Positions 36,438 through 45,282 of a stretch of DNA of 64,000 nucleotides are shown piece after piece. The stretch covers positions 24,807 to 88,806 of the forward strand of contig NZ_SJSM01000019.1 of the NCBI RefSeq assembly GCF_004331685.1, in the 5' to 3' direction. Source of the DNA: Pedobacter hiemivivus. GTDB taxonomy: Bacteria; Bacteroidota; Bacteroidia; Sphingobacteriales; Sphingobacteriaceae. The notes below the pieces were generated by a model that saw only the letters and a program-made list of their open reading frames with translations, made no database searches and was not told the DNA's origin. The position numbers and the translations under genes were made by a program. The first letter of the stretch is position 1. Each line of letters opens with the position of its first letter.

Positions 36438-36716
36438 ATGCGTACAAAAACCATCTTAATTATCATTCTCACAGCTCTCTTTACCATTTTTTTAATGATC
36501 AATACCGATGCTGTACAATTTGATTTCATATTCATGAAAAAAGACATATCGAAGCTTGTGGTGGTAGGCGTTTGTACTTTTATAGGTTTTGTACTTGGTT
36601 TTTGGGTAGGTCGACCTAAAACAACGGTAACCTCATACGACAAAGAGATTGAACAGCACAGCAACACTGTTAACAAAAGCACCCTGAGCGACGAGGATCG
36701 CGATTACATCAATTAG
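36438..36716 (+). CDS. Small LapA-domain-like membrane protein
   Basis: A 92-residue protein with two membrane helices (about 4-21 and 40-58) joined by a short loop containing FDFIFMKKDIS, then a hydrophilic C-terminus. FVLGFWVGR after the second helix matches the LapA/DUF1049 family, some of whose members take part in LPS assembly. It starts 3 bp after the peptidase/barrel gene and is closed by a strong terminator, so the two form an operon. Confidence 0.75.
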   Translation: MRTKTILIIILTALFTIFLMINTDAVQFDFIFMKKDISKLVVVGVCTFIGFVLGFWVGRPKTTVTSYDKEIEQHSNTVNKSTLSDEDRDYIN

Positions 36717-36767
36717 TCCAGATAAACATTCGGAGAACGAAATAAGATTACCTAAAAAACATTGCAT

Positions 36768-36820
36768 AAAAAAAAGCGTGGTATCGTTTCAATTTAGAAA
36801 CAGCACCACGCTTTTTTTTT
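36768..36820. terminator. Bidirectional terminator between the LapA-like gene and metZ
   Basis: Stem AAAAAGCGTGGT with ACCACGCTTTTT, with an inner GTTTC/GAAAC stem, flanked by an A-run on the left and a T-run on the right. Confidence 0.88.
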
Positions 36821-36831
36821 ATAGAGATAAC

Positions 36832-37998
36832 TTAAGCCAAGGCTTGTTTGATATCTCCAAGAATATCGTTGATATGCTCTAAGCCGATTGACAAGCGAAT
36901 TGTCCCTTGCTCAATTCCAACCTGCAAACGCTCCTCCTCAGTTAGTTTTGAATGCGTACTGGTTGCTGGATGGGTAGCAATAGACCGGGTATCACCCAGA
37001 TTAGCAGAAATAGAGAACATTTTCAATTTGTTCATAAAACGACTTGCGGCTTCAACACCGCCATCAATTACCAATGTTACAATACCTCCACCCTGTTTCA
37101 TTTGCTTTTTAGCAATTTCATATTGCGGATGTGAAGGCAAGAAAGGATACATCACCCGTTTAATGCTTGCATGACTTTCCAAAAACTCAGCAACTTTTAA
37201 CGCATTTTCACAATGTCTGTCCATGCGCACCGCAAGTGTCTCTAAACTTTTAGACAACAACCATGCATTAAATGGTGACATCGACGGCCCACTATGCCTC
37301 GCGAAACCTTCAATTTCTTTAATCAACGCAGCCGATCCCAAAATGATCCCACCTAAAGTACGACCTTGTCCATCGATAAATTTAGTTGCCGAATGAATAG
37401 AAATATCAGCACCTAATTTTATAGGCTGCTGCAAATATGGCGTAGCAAAACAATTGTCCACTACCAACAATACATTGTGTTTTTTGGCTAACTTACCCAA
37501 CCATTCCAAATCGATAATATCAATTCCAGGATTAGAAGGCGTCTCTACAAAAATCATTTTTGTATTCGGCTGTATGCCATTCTCCCATTGCTCTGTTTTA
37601 TCCAGATCTGCGTAAGTGTAGGTAATACCCCATTTCGAAAAAACATTACTCAACAACTGATGCGTTGAACCAAACACTGAGCGACTAGACAACACATGAT
37701 CACCCGATTTTAGAAAAGCAGCAAAAGTGGTAAATATTGCAGCCATCCCCGAAGCAGTAGCCCAACCAGCTTCCGAACCTTCAAGCGCAACCATTTTATC
37801 AATTAACTCTGTCGTATTTGGGTTAGCATAACGACTGTAAACATTCCCTTCTTTTTCGTTAGCAAAAAGCGCACGCATATCTTCTGCATCGTCAAACTTA
37901 TAACTTGAAGTTAAGTACAACGGCACTGAGTGTTCTTTAAACTGTGTTCTTTCTGCCTGTAAGCGTATAGCAATGGTTTCGAAATTCTCTTCTTGCAT
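36832..37998 (-). CDS. metZ: O-succinylhomoserine sulfhydrylase-type trans-sulfuration enzyme
   Basis: PLP enzyme of the Cys/Met metabolism family. LYLTSSYKFDDAEDM at the start, SRYANPNT, ASGMAAIF, VETPSNPGIDIIDL, and the PLP lysine in HSATKFIDGQGR are the key motifs. The HSATK and GxxD segments agree with MetZ, which makes homocysteine from O-succinylhomoserine and sulfide; cystathionine gamma-synthase or -lyase activity is possible. Length 388 is normal. It lies 5 bp from the osmC stop, in the run ispE-osmC-metZ. Confidence 0.88.
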   Translation of the reverse strand: MQEENFETIAIRLQAERTQFKEHSVPLYLTSSYKFDDAEDMRALFANEKEGNVYSRYANPNTTELIDKMVALEGSEAGWATASGMAAIFTTFAAFLKSGDHVLSSRSVFGSTHQLLSNVFSKWGITYTYADLDKTEQWENGIQPNTKMIFVETPSNPGIDIIDLEWLGKLAKKHNVLLVVDNCFATPYLQQPIKLGADISIHSATKFIDGQGRTLGGIILGSAALIKEIEGFARHSGPSMSPFNAWLLSKSLETLAVRMDRHCENALKVAEFLESHASIKRVMYPFLPSHPQYEIAKKQMKQGGGIVTLVIDGGVEAASRFMNKLKMFSISANLGDTRSIATHPATSTHSKLTEEERLQVGIEQGTIRLSIGLEHINDILGDIKQALA

Positions 37999-38003
37999 TT
38001 TAT

Positions 38004-38420
38004 TTATTGATGAATGGTATAGGTAAAATTAATAGTAGCAGAGCGACCTAAAATATTTGATACAGAACAATATTTATCGAAGGTCATCGCTAAAGCACGT
38101 TCCACTTTTTGTACGCCTAATGCGCCGTAAAGATCAAAATGAATATTAATCACATCAAATATTGGCGGCATTTCTTCGTCTTTTCTAGTTGCCTTAATCG
38201 CAATTTTTATATCTTCCAAAGGCTCCTTTTGTTTGGTCAGCACATTCACTACATCAATACCACTGCATCCGCCTAAACCAACCAAAAGCATCTCCATTGG
38301 TCTGAAACCTTTGCCTTCACCCCCAATTGCGGGTTTAGCATCCAGCTCCACTTTAAATCCTGCAGAATTTTCTGCTTCAAAATTAAACCTACCGCTTTTA
38401 CGTACTAAATTAATCTCCAT
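38004..38420 (-). CDS. OsmC-family peroxide-reduction protein
   Basis: Small OsmC/Ohr-like protein. GGCSGIDVVNVL with the first redox Cys and TFDKYCSVSNIL with the second Cys are both intact, so thiol peroxidase activity is plausible. I start at ATG 38420 (MEINLVRK), 8 bp after the ispE stop; a TTG start at 38432 is the alternative. Length about 138, normal. Confidence 0.9.
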   Translation of the reverse strand: MEINLVRKSGRFNFEAENSAGFKVELDAKPAIGGEGKGFRPMEMLLVGLGGCSGIDVVNVLTKQKEPLEDIKIAIKATRKDEEMPPIFDVINIHFDLYGALGVQKVERALAMTFDKYCSVSNILGRSATINFTYTIHQ

Positions 38421-38428
38421 TTTAAGTA

Positions 38429-39232
38429 TCAAACATTATAAAACACCCTGTTCTCTCTTTCAAGTTCCGGCAAACTGACCTGGCGATCAAAAATTGCATA
38501 AACACAAGAACCGCTGCCACTCATGAGTGAGAATAACGCACCAGATTGGTATAAACTTGTTTTGATCTGTTCAATCTCCGGATATTTTGAAAACACAGAA
38601 GGCTCAAAATCATTTTTCAAATTAGACTTCCATTCTGCTATAGGCAAATGTATTAAATCTTTTACCGATCTACTAGGAATTATAGGCTTTATTCCGGCAT
38701 AAGCATCTGCTGTAGCTACATGAATGGGCGGTTTTACCAGAACGAGGTAATATTTTGACAAATCTATTGCTATTGAGCTGAACTCATCACCTTTACCAAA
38801 AGCATAAGCAGGTTGGTTATCTATAAAAAAAGCACAATCAGCACCTAAAGGTCGCACATAATCCTGCATCACCTCAACAGACAGTTCCAACTTGAATTTA
38901 TCATTCACGAGTTTAATCAGATGAGCAGCATCCGAAGATCCACCACCTAAGCCCGCACCAATCGGAATATTTTTAAGTAACGTAATTTGTTGAGCAGGCA
39001 AATCGAAATCTCTCTTCAATACTTCGAATGCTTTCAGACAGAGATTATCTTCCGCATTACCCGGCACGTCAATTCCCTTAACTATGCAAGTCGTCTCGTC
39101 CGCATCCGTAAGTTCAATAACATCATATAACTTTACAGGGTAAAAAACCGTTTCGATGTTATGATAACCATCAGCTCTTTTTTGAGTGACGTTTAAGCCA
39201 AGATTTATTTTAGCATTTGCAAAAGCAAGCAT
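38429..39232 (-). CDS. ispE: 4-diphosphocytidyl-2-C-methyl-D-erythritol kinase
   Basis: GHMP kinase of the MEP isoprenoid pathway. AKINLGLNVTQKRADGYHNI at the start carries the catalytic Lys and the substrate-binding region. The ATP loop is PIGAGLGGGSSDAAHLI at about 91, and the end has LMSGSGSCVYAIF. Length 267 is slightly short but usual for this phylum. The minus-strand CAAACTTA (TAAGTTTG on its own strand) box at 39259 is a candidate promoter. First gene of ispE-osmC-metZ. Confidence 0.95.
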   Translation of the reverse strand: MLAFANAKINLGLNVTQKRADGYHNIETVFYPVKLYDVIELTDADETTCIVKGIDVPGNAEDNLCLKAFEVLKRDFDLPAQQITLLKNIPIGAGLGGGSSDAAHLIKLVNDKFKLELSVEVMQDYVRPLGADCAFFIDNQPAYAFGKGDEFSSIAIDLSKYYLVLVKPPIHVATADAYAGIKPIIPSRSVKDLIHLPIAEWKSNLKNDFEPSVFSKYPEIEQIKTSLYQSGALFSLMSGSGSCVYAIFDRQVSLPELERENRVFYNV

Positions 39233-39258
39233 GTATGTTGCGTTTAATATTAGAGAGG

Positions 39259-39266
39259 CAAACTTA
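39259..39266 (-). promoter_or_regulatory. Promoter -7 box for ispE
   Basis: Minus strand TAAGTTTG, 26 bases before the ATG. A TTTG lies 22 bases upstream, a reasonable -33 element. Confidence 0.5.
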
Positions 39267-39279
39267 CAAAAAACTCAAC

Positions 39280-39939
39280 TTACTTCATCAAACCAAACAC
39301 CTCATCAATATTTAATCGAAAGCCCGGCAAAATATCAGAAACAAAGTCACTCCCTCCTTCATACAATTCACCAACCACAAATACCCCTTCACTATTTAAC
39401 ACATACTTTAAGAAAGTCCGTTTTTTAGGGTGGATAACCCAATACTCCCGCACTCCGTACGCTTCGTAAATATCGTATTTATTCTTTAACTCCGTTCTAT
39501 TGTTACTTGGCGACAATACTTCGACTACAATATCCGGCGCACCAATACAGCCTCGTTTATCTAACTTAGTCTCATCACAAATCACGCAAATATCAGGCTG
39601 CAAAACAGTATACACATCTTTATCCTTTTTAGATTGATCTGGAAAACGTACATCAAACGGTGCAACAAACGCCTCACAAGACTTACTTTTTAAAAACGTA
39701 TGCAAATCTGTATATATCTCACCCAACAACCGCTGATGGTTTACCGATGGCGCAGACATTTCAAATATCTTCCCTTTAATCAACTCCAACCGCTCGGCAA
39801 TCTCCCATTTCAGATAATTCGCGTAGGAATAAGTACCAGAAATATCAATATCACTAACCTTGCGTACTACAGGTTCTTTTTGGATATAAGACTTTGTTTT
39901 TTTAGCGCGCTTCGCACCTTTCACTTTATCATCGTTCAT
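39280..39939 (-). CDS. Uma2-family (DUF820) putative endonuclease, copy 1
   Basis: PD-(D/E)xK-fold protein of the Uma2/DUF820 family, about 219 residues. The nuclease core shows LQPDICVICD, the acidic pair in GAPDIVVEVLSPSN, and YDIYEAYGVREYWVI. A Lys-rich N-terminus (about 1-20) precedes it. Clearly paralogous to the next gene upstream, sharing SDIDxSGxYSYANYL, FDVRFPD, KDVYTVLQPDI and ILPGFRLN. Role unknown; members are widespread in Cyanobacteria and Bacteroidota and cleavage has not been shown for most. Confidence 0.88.
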   Translation of the reverse strand: MNDDKVKGAKRAKKTKSYIQKEPVVRKVSDIDISGTYSYANYLKWEIAERLELIKGKIFEMSAPSVNHQRLLGEIYTDLHTFLKSKSCEAFVAPFDVRFPDQSKKDKDVYTVLQPDICVICDETKLDKRGCIGAPDIVVEVLSPSNNRTELKNKYDIYEAYGVREYWVIHPKKRTFLKYVLNSEGVFVVGELYEGGSDFVSDILPGFRLNIDEVFGLMK

Positions 39940-39973
39940 AATTAAATCATTAAAAGTCCATCAAAACAAGTTA

Positions 39974-40624
39974 TTAATCTTCAAACACCTCATTCATATT
40001 TAACCGAAAGCCAGGCAAAAGAGCTGAGACAAAATCTACATCCCCATTATAAGGCTTGTCACCAATAAAAACCCCATCCGCATTCCGTACATATTTCAAA
40101 AAATACCGCCCATCTGGAAACACGATCCAATACTCACGCACGCCATACTCTTCATAAATGGCAAACTTATATTCCAAATCTTTTTTATTATTGCTTGGGG
40201 ACAAAATCTCGACAACGATATCTGGCGGCCCCACACATCCCCTTTTATCTATTTTGGTCATATCACAAACTATAGAAATATCGGGCTGTAAAACCGTGTA
40301 AACATCCTTATTCCGCTTAGAAGCATCAGGAAAACGCACATCAAAAGGCGCAGGATAAGCCCGACATGGCTTCTTTTTTAAATAAGCATGCAGCTCACCT
40401 GAAATTCTCCATGAAACCAATTGATGAAAAGGAGCTGGTGCAGACATCTCAAACACCTTCCCCTTGATAAGTTCCAGCCGCTCTTCAAACTGCCAGCGCA
40501 AATAGTTCGCATAAGAATAATTACCTGAAAAATCAATATCACTAACCTTACTTACAATCGGCTCCCGTATTGGGTACACCTTCTTTTTAACCTCATCCAA
40601 ATCACCTATTTTATCACTATTCAT
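39974..40624 (-). CDS. Uma2-family (DUF820) putative endonuclease, copy 2
   Basis: Second Uma2/DUF820 protein, 216 residues, 34 bp upstream of copy 1 on the same strand, so probably co-transcribed. Conserved: SYANYLRWQFEERLELIKGK, LQPDISIVCD, PPDIVVEILSPSN, YGVREYWIV. Most differences from copy 1 lie at the ends and in the middle helix (PFHQLVSWRISGELHA). Catalytic acids are intact in both, so neither is an obvious decayed copy. A minus-strand TATTTTTG box (40642-40649) is a candidate promoter. Confidence 0.88.
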   Translation of the reverse strand: MNSDKIGDLDEVKKKVYPIREPIVSKVSDIDFSGNYSYANYLRWQFEERLELIKGKVFEMSAPAPFHQLVSWRISGELHAYLKKKPCRAYPAPFDVRFPDASKRNKDVYTVLQPDISIVCDMTKIDKRGCVGPPDIVVEILSPSNNKKDLEYKFAIYEEYGVREYWIVFPDGRYFLKYVRNADGVFIGDKPYNGDVDFVSALLPGFRLNMNEVFED

Positions 40625-40641
40625 AAAAATATAACCTAAAA

Positions 40642-40649
40642 CAAAAATA
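40642..40649 (-). promoter_or_regulatory. Promoter -7 box for the Uma2 pair
   Basis: CAAAAATA on the plus strand is TATTTTTG on the minus strand, 17 bases before the ATG of copy 2. No good -33 at the usual spacing. Confidence 0.35.
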
Positions 40650-40778
40650 CAAACCTTAATTTAATAATAAAAATATTCAATTAAGATTTATAAAAATAAC
40701 CAATAGTTAATTTTAAGCTAAAAATCATGGTATAAGACACGAATCAAGATGACACTTCAAAACATTCCATATATTATG

Positions 40779-40786
40779 TACTTTTG
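40779..40786 (+). promoter_or_regulatory. Promoter -7 box for thyA-folA
   Basis: TACTTTTG fits TAnnTTTG, 29 bases before the thyA ATG. No -33 box is obvious. Confidence 0.45.
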
Positions 40787-40815
40787 TCTGGGTTTTACGC
40801 CCATTTTAAACAATT

Positions 40816-41610
40816 ATGAAGCAATATTTAGATTTAATGCAGCATGTGCTAGATCATGGCACGCAAAAACATGACCGTACTGGAACCGGAACAATTAGCG
40901 TATTTGGCTATCAAATGCGGTTTAACCTGCAGGACGGTTTCCCTATGGTGACTACAAAAAAACTGCATCTAAAATCCATCATACATGAGCTGATCTGGTT
41001 TTTGAGCGGCGACACCAACATCAAATATTTAAAAGACAATGGTGTAAAGATATGGGACGAGTGGGCAGATGAAAATGGCGACCTAGGTCCTGTTTATGGC
41101 TCGCAATGGCGCTCCTGGCCTAAACCTGATGGTGGCCACATTGATCAGATTGCGCAGATCATAAACACCATTAAAAACAACCCTGATTCAAGAAGGATTA
41201 TTGTTTCCGCATGGAATGTAGCTGAAGTTGAAAACATGGCGCTTCCACCCTGTCATGCTTTCTTCCAATTTTATGTAGCCGATGGAAAATTAAGTTGTCA
41301 GCTATATCAGCGCAGTGCAGATATATTTTTAGGTGTTCCATTCAATATTGCATCCTATGCTTTGCTTACCATGATGGTTGCTCAGGTATGTGGCTTACAA
41401 TACGGAGACTTTATACATACCCTTGGCGATGCGCATTTGTACAACAACCACATTGAACAGGCTAAACTACAATTGAGCCGTGATGCTAAAAAATTACCGG
41501 TAATGCACATCAATCCTGAAGTAAAAGATATTTTCAATTTTAAATATGAAGATTTTACGTTGACGGATTATGATGCCCACCCACATATTAAAGGAGCAGT
41601 AGCCATATGA
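40816..41610 (+). CDS. thyA: Thymidylate synthase
   Basis: Makes dTMP from dUMP using methylene-tetrahydrofolate. The nucleophile Cys146 lies in ALPPCHAFFQFY; RTGTGTISVFG, WDEWADENGDLGPVYGSQWR, QRSADIFLGVPFNIASYA and HLYNNHIEQ are the standard motifs. Length 264 equals the E. coli enzyme. It overlaps folA by 4 bp (ATGA), so the two are translationally coupled: ThyA makes the dihydrofolate that FolA recycles. Confidence 0.97.
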   Translation: MKQYLDLMQHVLDHGTQKHDRTGTGTISVFGYQMRFNLQDGFPMVTTKKLHLKSIIHELIWFLSGDTNIKYLKDNGVKIWDEWADENGDLGPVYGSQWRSWPKPDGGHIDQIAQIINTIKNNPDSRRIIVSAWNVAEVENMALPPCHAFFQFYVADGKLSCQLYQRSADIFLGVPFNIASYALLTMMVAQVCGLQYGDFIHTLGDAHLYNNHIEQAKLQLSRDAKKLPVMHINPEVKDIFNFKYEDFTLTDYDAHPHIKGAVAI

Positions 41611-42092
41611 TCATATCTGCAGTTGTAGCCATTGCCGAAAACAATGCCATAGGAAAAGACAATCAGTTGCTTTGGCGCTTGCCAGCCGATTTAAAGCATT
41701 TTAAAGAAATCACTTCCGGTCATACCATTATAATGGGGCGTAAAACCTTTGATTCTATTGGAAAACCATTGCCAAACAGACGCAATATTGTAGTGACCAG
41801 AAAGACTGGTTTGCAAATACCAGGTGCCGAGGTGACCAGCAATATTGAAGATGCAATTGCCCTTTGTACAACAGAGGAGGAAGTATTTATCGTTGGGGGT
41901 GCCGAAATCTATAAAGTGACCATGCCGATCACTGATCGCATCTATCTAACCAGAGTTCATCAAAGCTACGAGGCCGATGCCTTTTTCCCTGAAATTGATT
42001 TCAACGTGTGGGAAGAAACAAGTGTAGAAAAACATCTCCCAGATGAAAAAAATCCTGTAGCTTACACTTTTTCAACACTTCTACGCAAATAG
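41607..42092 (+). CDS. folA: Dihydrofolate reductase
   Basis: Regenerates tetrahydrofolate from dihydrofolate with NADPH. ISAVVAIAENNAIGKDN, LLWRLPADLKHFKEIT (with the active-site Asp), TIIMGRKTFDSIGKPLPNR and FIVGGAEIY are all typical. Length 161 is normal. It begins inside the thyA stop. No terminator is evident before the secDF promoter box at 42147. Confidence 0.97.
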   Translation: MIISAVVAIAENNAIGKDNQLLWRLPADLKHFKEITSGHTIIMGRKTFDSIGKPLPNRRNIVVTRKTGLQIPGAEVTSNIEDAIALCTTEEEVFIVGGAEIYKVTMPITDRIYLTRVHQSYEADAFFPEIDFNVWEETSVEKHLPDEKNPVAYTFSTLLRK

Positions 42093-42146
42093 TTGAGCCT
42101 CTTTAATAAAAAATCAATAAGGTGGCCTATTAATTAAAAAAATAAT

Positions 42147-42155
42147 TAGATTTGC
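42147..42155 (+). promoter_or_regulatory. Promoter -7 box for secDF
   Basis: TAGATTTGC matches TAnnTTTG, 51 bases before the secDF ATG and 55 bases after the folA stop. Confidence 0.45.
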
Positions 42156-42205
42156 CGACTTGTTAAAAAAATATATAGCATATATAGACTAATAATTACA
42201 AACAA

Positions 42206-45175
42206 ATGCAGGGTAAAGGTTTTATTAAATTTATGGCAATACTATTAGGTATTGTCTGTGTGTATTCTCTCTCATTCAACTTTGTTACCTCTAAGGTTGA
42301 AAAAGACGCAAAAGCTTATGCTAAAGGAGACGTCGAAAAAGAAAAGGCTTATTTAGACTCAATGGCCACCGTGCCGGTTTATCCGCTTTTCGGTTTTAAT
42401 TATCAGTTCTGTAAAGGAAAAGAAATCAACCTTGGGTTAGACCTTAAAGGTGGTATGAACGTAACGATGGAAATTTCGTTATCTGAACTAGTTAAGTCTT
42501 TAGCTGGAAACACCGATGATCCTAATTTTAACAAAGCATTGGCTACTGCGCAACAACAGTTAAACGCAGGTGGTAAAGATTACATCAATTTGTTTGTTAA
42601 CGAATTTGAAAAATTAGAACCAAACAAAAAGCTTGTAGATTTTTTCTCTACTCAGGACAATGCAAAATTGCTAAAACCAGATGCTAGCAATTCTGAAGTT
42701 AAAGCCTTTTTATCAAAAGAAGCAACTAGCGCTATTGATCGTTCATTCATTATCATCAGAAGCCGTATTGATGGTTTCGGTGTAGTGAGCCCGAATATGC
42801 AAAAACAAGAAGGTACTAACCGTATCCTAATTGAGATGCCGGGTGTGCAAGACAAAGAGCGTGTTCATAAATTATTACAAGGTTCTGCTGAATTGCAATT
42901 CTGGCAAGTATACCAAAATGAGGAAGTATATCCTGTTTTGGAAAACATCAACAAAACACTTGCTTTAACTTTAAAAGATACTACATCTACTAGTGCTGTA
43001 AAAGATACTACTGCTAAAGGCGGAAGTAAATTGGCAGGATTAGCTAAAAAGACAGATGCTAAAGATTCAACAAGTTTAAAAAATAACGAGGCTGCAAAAT
43101 CTAATCCATTATTCGCAGTATTAAACATCCCTACTTATCAAGGTGAAAACGGTCAGCCTTCATTACGTCCAGGACCAGTTGTTGGTTGGGTTGCTCAAAA
43201 AGATACTGCTAAAGTAAATGCTTTCTTTAAAAGACCAGAGATCGCGTCTATCATTCCTCAGACTTACAAATTCATGTGGGGACTTAAGCCTGCTGATTTA
43301 GGTGCACAAACTCCAAGTAAGATTTTTGAATTGTATGCAATCAAAGTTACTTCTTTAGATGGCAAACCAGATTTAGGTGGTGAAGCGATCAGCGATGCCC
43401 GTCATGATTACGATCAACATGGCAAACCTGAGGTTACCATGTATATGACTGGCGATGGTGCTGCTAAATGGAAAAAAATTACAGCTGAAGCTTCTGCTGA
43501 TGCAAACAATAAAAAAGCAATTGCGATTGTTTTAGATAACACAGTTTACTCTGCTCCTACAGTACAAGGCGAAATCCCTAACGGTATTTCACAAATCACT
43601 GGTAACTTCACAGTAAACGATACACAAGATTTAGCGAACATCTTAAAGGCTGGTAAATTACCTGCTCCTGCAAGAATCGTTGGTGAGTTCGTAGTTGGTC
43701 CATCTTTAGGTGAGGCGGCTATTCACAATGGTTTATTATCATTTGTGCTTGCGTTTATTGTGATCTTGATCTTCATGGCCATGTATTACAATAAAGCTGG
43801 ATGGGTTGCTAACCTTGCATTGGTGATCAACTTATTCTTCATCATGGGTATATTGGTATCACTAGGTGCTGTACTTACTTTACCTGGTATTGCTGGTATC
43901 GTATTGGTAATCGGTTTATCGGTTGATGCGAACATCCTGATCTTTGAACGTGTAAGGGAAGAGCTTACTTTAGGTAAATCTACTCCAGTAGCAATAAAAG
44001 AAGGTTTCAAGCATGCGATGTCTTCTATCATCGATTCAAACGTTACTGTATTGGTGTTGGGTATTATCCTTTATGTATTTGGTAGCGGTCCTGTTCAAGG
44101 TTTTGCAACTACCTTATGTATCGGTATCTTATCTTCACTATTCTGTGCGGTATTGATCTCTCGTTTGGTATTCGAAACTTTGTTAGACAAAAAAGTAGAC
44201 ATTACTTTCGGTAACAAATTCACCATCCACGCATTTAAAAACATTGCTTTCAACTTCGTTGGACACAGAAAGCTTTATTATTCTATCTCTGGAATCATCA
44301 TCCTTTTAGGTGTTATCTTCTGGTTCAAAAATGGTGGTTTAAACCTTGGTATTGACTTTAAAGGTGGTAGAACTTACATCGTACATTTCGATAAAGGAAT
44401 GCACACTGAAGATGTAAAAGCTAAGTTAGCTGATGTTTTCCCTGAATCAGAAACTATCGTAAAAACTGCTGGTGCGGATAATGAGTTAAAAATCACCACT
44501 ACTTACCACATCACTGACTCTGATATTAACGCTGATAAAACTGTTGAAACTGCATTAAGAGCAGGTTTAGCTAAAACAGATGTGAAATATAACATTGTAA
44601 GTAACGAGAAAGTGGGTCCGATCATTGCAAACGACATTCTTTACAGTGCTTACGGTGCCATCTTATTCTCTTGCTTAGTGATGTTTATCTACATCGTGGT
44701 AAGGTTTAAGAAACTAAACTATGGTTTAGGTGCGGTTATCGCTTTGTTCCACGACGTGTTATTGGTACTATCTTTCTATACGATATTAGATGGTGTGCTT
44801 CCATTCTCTTTAGAGATTGGTCAGGATTTCATCGCTGCTATTCTAACGGTAATGGGTTATACCATGACTGAAACGGTTGTTGTATTTGACAGGATCCGTG
44901 AGAAATTAGCAGAACAAGGTAAAGAAGATCTTCATGGAAAAGAAAGAGAAACATTAATCAACTTCGCATTAAACAGTACATTAAGTCGTACTATCTTGAC
45001 TTCATTAACTGTATTCTTTGTATTGTTAGTAATCTTTATCTTCGGTGGAGCAAGTATTCGCGGATTTATATTTGCCTTGTTAATTGGTCGTATCATTGGT
45101 ACCTACTCATCATTGTGTATCTCTACTCCGATTGTATTAGACTTAGGTGAAGCCAAAGTAAAAGGTAAAAAATAA
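42206..45175 (+). CDS. secDF: Fused protein translocase subunit SecDF
   Basis: Single 989-residue fusion of SecD and SecF, a proton-driven aid to Sec export. One helix near 8-28, a large periplasmic P1 domain (DLKGGMNVTMEI at about 76; FIIIRSRIDGFGVVSPNMQ), a low-complexity linker near 265-305, five SecD helices (VIGLSVDANILIFERVREE at about 565), then the SecF half (GIDFKGGRTYIVHF at about 713; GYTMTETVVVFDRIREK). Both SecD/SecF signatures are intact. The fusion is normal for this phylum. Ended by a strong terminator at 45202. Confidence 0.96.
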   Translation: MQGKGFIKFMAILLGIVCVYSLSFNFVTSKVEKDAKAYAKGDVEKEKAYLDSMATVPVYPLFGFNYQFCKGKEINLGLDLKGGMNVTMEISLSELVKSLAGNTDDPNFNKALATAQQQLNAGGKDYINLFVNEFEKLEPNKKLVDFFSTQDNAKLLKPDASNSEVKAFLSKEATSAIDRSFIIIRSRIDGFGVVSPNMQKQEGTNRILIEMPGVQDKERVHKLLQGSAELQFWQVYQNEEVYPVLENINKTLALTLKDTTSTSAVKDTTAKGGSKLAGLAKKTDAKDSTSLKNNEAAKSNPLFAVLNIPTYQGENGQPSLRPGPVVGWVAQKDTAKVNAFFKRPEIASIIPQTYKFMWGLKPADLGAQTPSKIFELYAIKVTSLDGKPDLGGEAISDARHDYDQHGKPEVTMYMTGDGAAKWKKITAEASADANNKKAIAIVLDNTVYSAPTVQGEIPNGISQITGNFTVNDTQDLANILKAGKLPAPARIVGEFVVGPSLGEAAIHNGLLSFVLAFIVILIFMAMYYNKAGWVANLALVINLFFIMGILVSLGAVLTLPGIAGIVLVIGLSVDANILIFERVREELTLGKSTPVAIKEGFKHAMSSIIDSNVTVLVLGIILYVFGSGPVQGFATTLCIGILSSLFCAVLISRLVFETLLDKKVDITFGNKFTIHAFKNIAFNFVGHRKLYYSISGIIILLGVIFWFKNGGLNLGIDFKGGRTYIVHFDKGMHTEDVKAKLADVFPESETIVKTAGADNELKITTTYHITDSDINADKTVETALRAGLAKTDVKYNIVSNEKVGPIIANDILYSAYGAILFSCLVMFIYIVVRFKKLNYGLGAVIALFHDVLLVLSFYTILDGVLPFSLEIGQDFIAAILTVMGYTMTETVVVFDRIREKLAEQGKEDLHGKERETLINFALNSTLSRTILTSLTVFFVLLVIFIFGGASIRGFIFALLIGRIIGTYSSLCISTPIVLDLGEAKVKGKK

Positions 45176-45201
45176 GATTAAGTAGTTAATCTGCTTATCA
45201 T

Positions 45202-45240
45202 CACAAAAGGCATCCCCAAAAGGATGCCTTTTGTGATTTT
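45202..45240 (+). terminator. Intrinsic terminator after secDF
   Basis: Perfect 14-bp stem, CACAAAAGGCATCC with GGATGCCTTTTGTG, loop of six, then ATTTT. Confidence 0.85.
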
Positions 45241-45282
45241 AGGTCTAATTGTTGTTATGTATATTTACTGAAACCCAAGACT

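Noticed and set aside
39280..40624. Restriction-modification or toxin-antitoxin pair
   Set aside because: Both genes are Uma2 paralogues; there is no methylase, antitoxin or specificity gene.
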